From the NCBI RefSeq assembly GCF_000709795.1, contig NZ_KL503803.1, positions 124,001 to 188,000 of the forward strand: a stretch of DNA of 64,000 bases. Reading direction: 5' to 3'. The position numbers and the translations under genes are program-made. This document shows positions 60,448-64,000 of the stretch, in pieces. The notes below the pieces were generated by a model. It made no database searches. It was given only the letters and a program-made list of their open reading frames with translations, and had not been told where the DNA came from. The DNA comes from Bartonella bacilliformis Ver097 (GTDB taxonomy: Bacteria > Pseudomonadota > Alphaproteobacteria > Rhizobiales > Rhizobiaceae). Position 1 is the stretch's first letter. Every line of letters starts with the position of its first letter.

Positions 60448-61011
60448 TCAGTTTGATAGAGGTAAATTTTCAATATCTGTAGTTACATCATCTTTCTTAA
60501 AGAATGTTTCTATTTTTTCTAGAACATAGCTAAGATCTTTGGGTAATATATCCCAAATTTCTTGGCCCAGTGAATCCAAGATAGGCTTTGTTTTTGCATT
60601 TTTCAGCCAGTTGGCTTGTTGTTCAGGTTTGACAAGTGTATTAACAAGCATCATACTGACAACCACGATTAATAAACCGCGAAGTGCTCCAAAGATAAAA
60701 CCAACGGTGCGGTCAAGCATACCAATTTGGCTATCAATAATAAGATCAGCAATCTTCATTGTAATGATAGATATAATGCTCAGGACAATAACGAAAATGA
60801 TGACTAATGTAACGATTAGTGCAATCATTTTATTCGAGAGATATTGTTCAACGAAGGGCAATGCAGGCTTAGATGAAAAAAGTGTGATAACAGTTGCTAC
60901 TACCCAAGAAATTAAAGACAATAGTTCACGTGAAAAACCTCGGAGCATAGCTAAAAAAGAGGAAAATAAAATAACTATTATAACAATGCCATCAAGGACG
61001 GTTATGGCCAT
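60448..61011 (-). CDS. cvpA: CvpA family membrane protein
   Basis: CvpA proteins are small inner-membrane proteins named for colicin V production and often encoded beside purF. The 187-residue protein has four hydrophobic segments (about 5–22, 28–45, 62–85 and 100–122) and the family block LDRTVGFIFGALRG. The exact role is unsettled. It is the complete copy of a duplicated gene; the truncated copy lies 295 bp upstream on the same strand. Confidence 0.9.
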   Translation of the reverse strand: MAITVLDGIVIIVILFSSFLAMLRGFSRELLSLISWVVATVITLFSSKPALPFVEQYLSNKMIALIVTLVIIFVIVLSIISIITMKIADLIIDSQIGMLDRTVGFIFGALRGLLIVVVSMMLVNTLVKPEQQANWLKNAKTKPILDSLGQEIWDILPKDLSYVLEKIETFFKKDDVTTDIENLPLSN

Positions 61012-61156
61012 TTGTTCACTCCTTGTATTAAATTTATATTCTACATCAAAAAATTATATTTGTTTTAATCGGTATAAAAATGCACTCTTGGTTATGTCAG
61101 TTTCTATCATATATCAAGGTTCTTTTGTATTTTATAGTGTTTTATTATGTGTATGA

Positions 61157-61362
61157 TGTAGGTTGTTTTTGTTAGTAACAATTCATTCAAAAAAAATCAG
61201 AAAATATTATTTAATTAATAAATTAGTGATTTTGTCTTAATTTTTATAGAAGATTAAATAGCTCCTTTTAAAGCTAAGTTTTTCTTCTTTATTTGATATG
61301 TTGTTCTAAATGCGTAATAGTGCATATTGTTCTTGAGAGGTTGATTTCACCAAAATATACAT
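61157..61362 (-). pseudogene. Duplicated and decayed 3' end of radA
   Basis: This segment matches the last ~200 bases of the intact radA gene (61928–62133), for example the shared CACCAAAATA and AAGTTTTTCT blocks, with many small insertions, deletions and substitutions. The reading frame is lost. It follows the truncated cvpA copy directly and partly encodes that copy's new tail. Its boundaries are by-eye estimates. Confidence 0.8.
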
Positions 61363-61773
61363 ATCAGATTGTCGTTCTAATTTAAGCAATATATCAACAA
61401 GCAGCATGCTGATGAGTATGATTAATGCACCACGAACTGCTCCGAAAATAAAGCCAACAGTGCGATCAATTATACCAATTCGACTGTTAATGATAAAATT
61501 GGCGATCTTCATTGTGATGATAGATATAATGCTCAAAACAATAATGAAAATTATAATTAGTAAGGCAATTAGTGCAATTAATGCAATCATTGCATGCGAG
61601 ATATATTGGTTAGTGAAAGGCAATATAGGTTTACACAAAAAAAGCGTAATGAAAGCGGCTACTGTCCAAGAAGTTAAAGACAACACTTCACGTGAAAAAC
61701 CTCGGAGCATTGCTAAAAGAGAAGAACACAAAATAATTACTATGGCAACGCCATCAAGGATGGTCATGTCCAT
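61306..61773 (-). CDS. Truncated CvpA paralogue with a radA-derived tail
   Basis: The 155-residue protein is clearly similar to CvpA over its first ~135 residues: MTILDGVAIVIIL, LLAMLRGFSREVLSL, and IDRTVGFIFGAVRG. It keeps all four hydrophobic segments. After ERQS it diverges, and the last ~18 residues are read from the duplicated radA end in a shifted frame. The soluble C-terminal part of CvpA is missing. The membrane part has stayed open while diverging, so it may be made, but it could equally be an early pseudogene. The upstream ~150 bp are also near-identical to those of cvpA. Confidence 0.75.
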   Translation of the reverse strand: MDMTILDGVAIVIILCSSLLAMLRGFSREVLSLTSWTVAAFITLFLCKPILPFTNQYISHAMIALIALIALLIIIFIIVLSIISIITMKIANFIINSRIGIIDRTVGFIFGAVRGALIILISMLLVDILLKLERQSDMYILVKSTSQEQYALLRI

Positions 61774-61927
61774 TTTTTTGCTCCTTATATATTAAATTTA
61801 TACTTTACATCAAAAAATTATTATTTGTTTTAATCAGTATAAAAATGAGCTCTTGGTTATGTCAGTTTCCATTATATATCGAGGTGCTTTTGTATTTTAT
61901 AGTATTTCATTTCATGTCTGATGTAGG

Positions 61928-63301
61928 TTATTTTTTATTGGTAACAATAGTGGCAACTAATTCAGAAAGGTCAGAGAATGTTTTTTGTTGAAAAATTGGT
62001 GATTTCATTTCAGTTGTTGCGGAAGGTTGAATAGAACCTTGAAAGCCAAGTTTTTCTGCTTCTTTAATGCGTTGTCCTGAATAAGAAACAGTGCGAATTG
62101 TTCCTGAAAGACTGATTTCACCAAAATACACATAATGGGCAGGGAGAGGAATGTTTGCAAGAGAGGATACTAAAGAAGCTGCAACAGCTAAATCAGCTGC
62201 GGGTTCTGATATTTTGTAGCCACCTGCAACATTAAGATAGACATCATGTTGCCCAAAGCGAACACCACAATGAGATTCTAAAACAGCTAAAATCATTGAA
62301 AGACGGCCTCCGTCCCATCCTACAACAGTGCGTCGTGGTGTTCCAAGAGAAGAGAGAGCAACAAGTGCTTGAATTTCTACTAATATAGGGCGTGTTCCTT
62401 CCATCCCTGCGAAAACAGCAGCTCCTGGTGCTTTTTCATTCCGTTCCCCTAAAAAAAGTTGAGATGGATTGGTAACTTCTTGTAATCCTTTATCGGACAT
62501 TTCAAAAACACCAATTTCATTAGTTGGCCCGAAACGATTTTTTACGGTTCTTAAGATTCGATAATGGTGGCTACCTTCGCCCTCAAAATAGAGAACACCA
62601 TCCACCATGTGTTCTACAACGCGGGGGCCTGCAATTTGTCCATCTTTAGTAACATGACCAACAAGAATAACGGCAGCGCCTGTTTTTTTTGCAAAACGGA
62701 TGATTGCTTGAGCACTGATGCGCACTTGCGTTACAGTTCCAGGGGCTGATTCAGCCGCATCTGACCATAGGGTTTGAATTGAATCAATAATGACCATATC
62801 AAGTTTTTTATGCTCATTTAAGGTTGCAAGAATATCCTCAACATTAGTTTCTGCAGCAAGTTGGACTGTTGTATTTGTAGCACCAAGCCTTTGTGCGCGT
62901 AAGCGGATTTGTTCAACAGATTCTTCACCTGAAACATAGATAACATGATGTCCTTTTTGCGATAATGCAGCTGCTGTTTGCGTAAGCAGTGTTGATTTGC
63001 CAATACCTGGATCGCCGCCGACAAGTAATGCAGATCCACGAACAAAACCTCCACCGGTAACACGATCAAGTTCAGAAATTCCAGAATGAATGCGTGGAGT
63101 ATCTTCAATATCTCCAGAAAGGAAAGTGAGTGCTATGACACGTCCTTTACGAATATTTTGCGTAGGGCCACTGCCAATACCGCTATTCATATCTTCTTCA
63201 ATAAGAGAATTCCATTCTCCGCAAGAAGTGCATTTTCCAGCCCAGCGTGAATAAATGGTACCACAATTTTGGCAGATAAATTTAATACGATTGCGTGCCA
63301 T
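61928..63301 (-). CDS. radA: DNA repair protein RadA (Sms)
   Basis: RadA is a RecA-like ATPase that helps branch migration in recombination. The 457-residue protein has an N-terminal C4 zinc finger (CQNCG…CTSCG), Walker A GGDPGIGKST, the RadA-specific motif KNRFG in TVKNRFGPTNE, and a C-terminal Lon-like domain. It lies between dnaB (12 bp away) and the cvpA copies. alr, which lies here in some relatives, is absent. Confidence 0.96.
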   Translation of the reverse strand: MARNRIKFICQNCGTIYSRWAGKCTSCGEWNSLIEEDMNSGIGSGPTQNIRKGRVIALTFLSGDIEDTPRIHSGISELDRVTGGGFVRGSALLVGGDPGIGKSTLLTQTAAALSQKGHHVIYVSGEESVEQIRLRAQRLGATNTTVQLAAETNVEDILATLNEHKKLDMVIIDSIQTLWSDAAESAPGTVTQVRISAQAIIRFAKKTGAAVILVGHVTKDGQIAGPRVVEHMVDGVLYFEGEGSHHYRILRTVKNRFGPTNEIGVFEMSDKGLQEVTNPSQLFLGERNEKAPGAAVFAGMEGTRPILVEIQALVALSSLGTPRRTVVGWDGGRLSMILAVLESHCGVRFGQHDVYLNVAGGYKISEPAADLAVAASLVSSLANIPLPAHYVYFGEISLSGTIRTVSYSGQRIKEAEKLGFQGSIQPSATTEMKSPIFQQKTFSDLSELVATIVTNKK

Positions 63302-63313
63302 GTGAGATGATTT

Positions 63314-64000
63314 TTAACCAAATTGTTCTGGAAGATAATCGCTATCTGCCAAATCGCTAAAACGTGTGTATTCTGATTGAAAGGCAAGCTTAACCGTTCC
63401 TGTTGGTCCATGGCGTTGTTTTGCAACAATAATGTCTGCTTTCCCAAAAACTGCATCCATATCAGTTTGCCATTTCAAATGTTCAGAGCTACCCGCTTTA
63501 GGTTCTTCATTTTTGAGGTAATATTCTTCACGATACACAAAAAGAACAACATCCGCGTCTTGTTCAATTGAACCAGATTCGCGTAAATCTGATAATTGTG
63601 GACGCTTATCTGTTCGGTTTTCAACTTGGCGCGAAAGCTGTGAAAGGGCAATAATCGGCACATTCAATTCTTTCGCTAAAGCTTTTAGTCCTGTAGTAAT
63701 TTCTGTAATTTCTTGAACACGATTTTCCGATGAACGTTTCGAATTGCTTGTCATTAACTGTATATAGTCAATAATTAATACATCTAATCCGTGTTGTCGT
63801 TTTAAACGACGCGCGCGTGCGGCTAATTGAGTGATCGATATACCACCAGTTTGGTCAATATAGAGTGGCGCTTTTTGTAAATGATTTACGGTGCGTAATA
63901 ATTTTGCGAATTGTTCTTCTGAAATATTTCCACGCCGAATTTCAGAAGAAGAGACTTCCGTTTGTTCAGAAATAATACGTGTAGCAAGTTGCTCTGATGA
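63314..64000 (-). CDS. dnaB: Replicative DNA helicase DnaB (C-terminal part, runs off the window)
   Basis: The frame is open from 64000 to the stop at 63314 and gives the last 228 residues of DnaB. Visible motifs are LDVLIIDYIQLM (Walker B), ALSQLSRQVENR, LSDLRESGSIEQDADVV and a conserved ADIIVAKQRHGPTG near the end. The N-terminal domain and Walker A lie beyond the window. An internal ATG at 63754 is not the start. Confidence 0.97.
   Translation of the reverse strand, partial: SSEQLATRIISEQTEVSSSEIRRGNISEEQFAKLLRTVNHLQKAPLYIDQTGGISITQLAARARRLKRQHGLDVLIIDYIQLMTSNSKRSSENRVQEITEITTGLKALAKELNVPIIALSQLSRQVENRTDKRPQLSDLRESGSIEQDADVVLFVYREEYYLKNEEPKAGSSEHLKWQTDMDAVFGKADIIVAKQRHGPTGTVKLAFQSEYTRFSDLADSDYLPEQFG

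Overview
The window is a 64 kb AT-rich piece of an alphaproteobacterial (Rhizobiales) chromosome, and almost certainly a Bartonella. The evidence is gene content and order: a cytochrome c maturation operon followed by HtrA and a Feu-type two-component system, a thiCOSGED-like operon, an Omp43-type porin, a complete hut/hmu haem-uptake locus beside tonB, smpB–UDG–rpoZ–rsh, lepB–rnc–era–recO, and dnaB–radA–cvpA–purF. A DUF1561 (PF07598) secreted protein hints at the deeper Bartonella lineages (B. bacilliformis, B. australis or similar), because I recall the family being rare in the genus; that species hint is inference.

Layout. 1–10.6 kb: ccmI-ccmE-ccmF-ccmH, htrA, an OmpR-type regulator with its sensor kinase, and a PAS-containing PleC-like kinase on the other strand. 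10.8–19.7 kb, minus strand: aminopeptidase N, a family 4-like uracil-DNA glycosylase, then six tightly packed thiamine genes read thiC-thiO-thiS-thiG-thiE-thiD. I found no TPP riboswitch ahead of thiC. 20.4–26.3 kb is the accessory part: a divergent porin, tRNA-Ser(GCT), a broken tyrosine integrase ending about 75 bp from the tRNA 3' end, a nested spanin gene pair from a phage lysis module, and a 647-residue secreted DUF1561 protein with lectin-like and possible cysteine-protease-like regions. 26.3–34.6 kb: an AmpD/AmiD-like amidase and the haem system (receptor, haem-handling protein, periplasmic binder, permease, ATPase), with tonB divergent from the receptor gene.

34.8–58.9 kb is mostly housekeeping: Slt, DapA, SmpB, a family 5 UDG, RNA polymerase omega, the (p)ppGpp enzyme Rsh, PyrE, a DUF2062 membrane protein, AcpS, LepB, RNase III, Era, RecO, PanC, PanB, YgfZ, PyrC, CysS, an Atm1-type exporter, Psd and PssA. 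A broken HD-hydrolase gene lies between panB and ygfZ. 58.1–64 kb, minus strand: an SDR oxidoreductase, PurF, CvpA, a second truncated CvpA, RadA and the C-terminal part of DnaB, which runs off the window. The second CvpA is one product of a tandem duplication of about 0.75–0.77 kb that copied the radA 3' end and the cvpA 5' part; its last residues are read from the duplicated radA tail in another frame.

The content fits a haemotrophic facultative intracellular bacterium: surface porin and haem scavenging, periplasmic stress protease, a stringent-response enzyme, and signs of genome decay (at least three pseudogene fragments). The most notable items are the DUF1561 protein next to phage debris at a tRNA, the overlapping spanin pair, and the radA–cvpA duplication.
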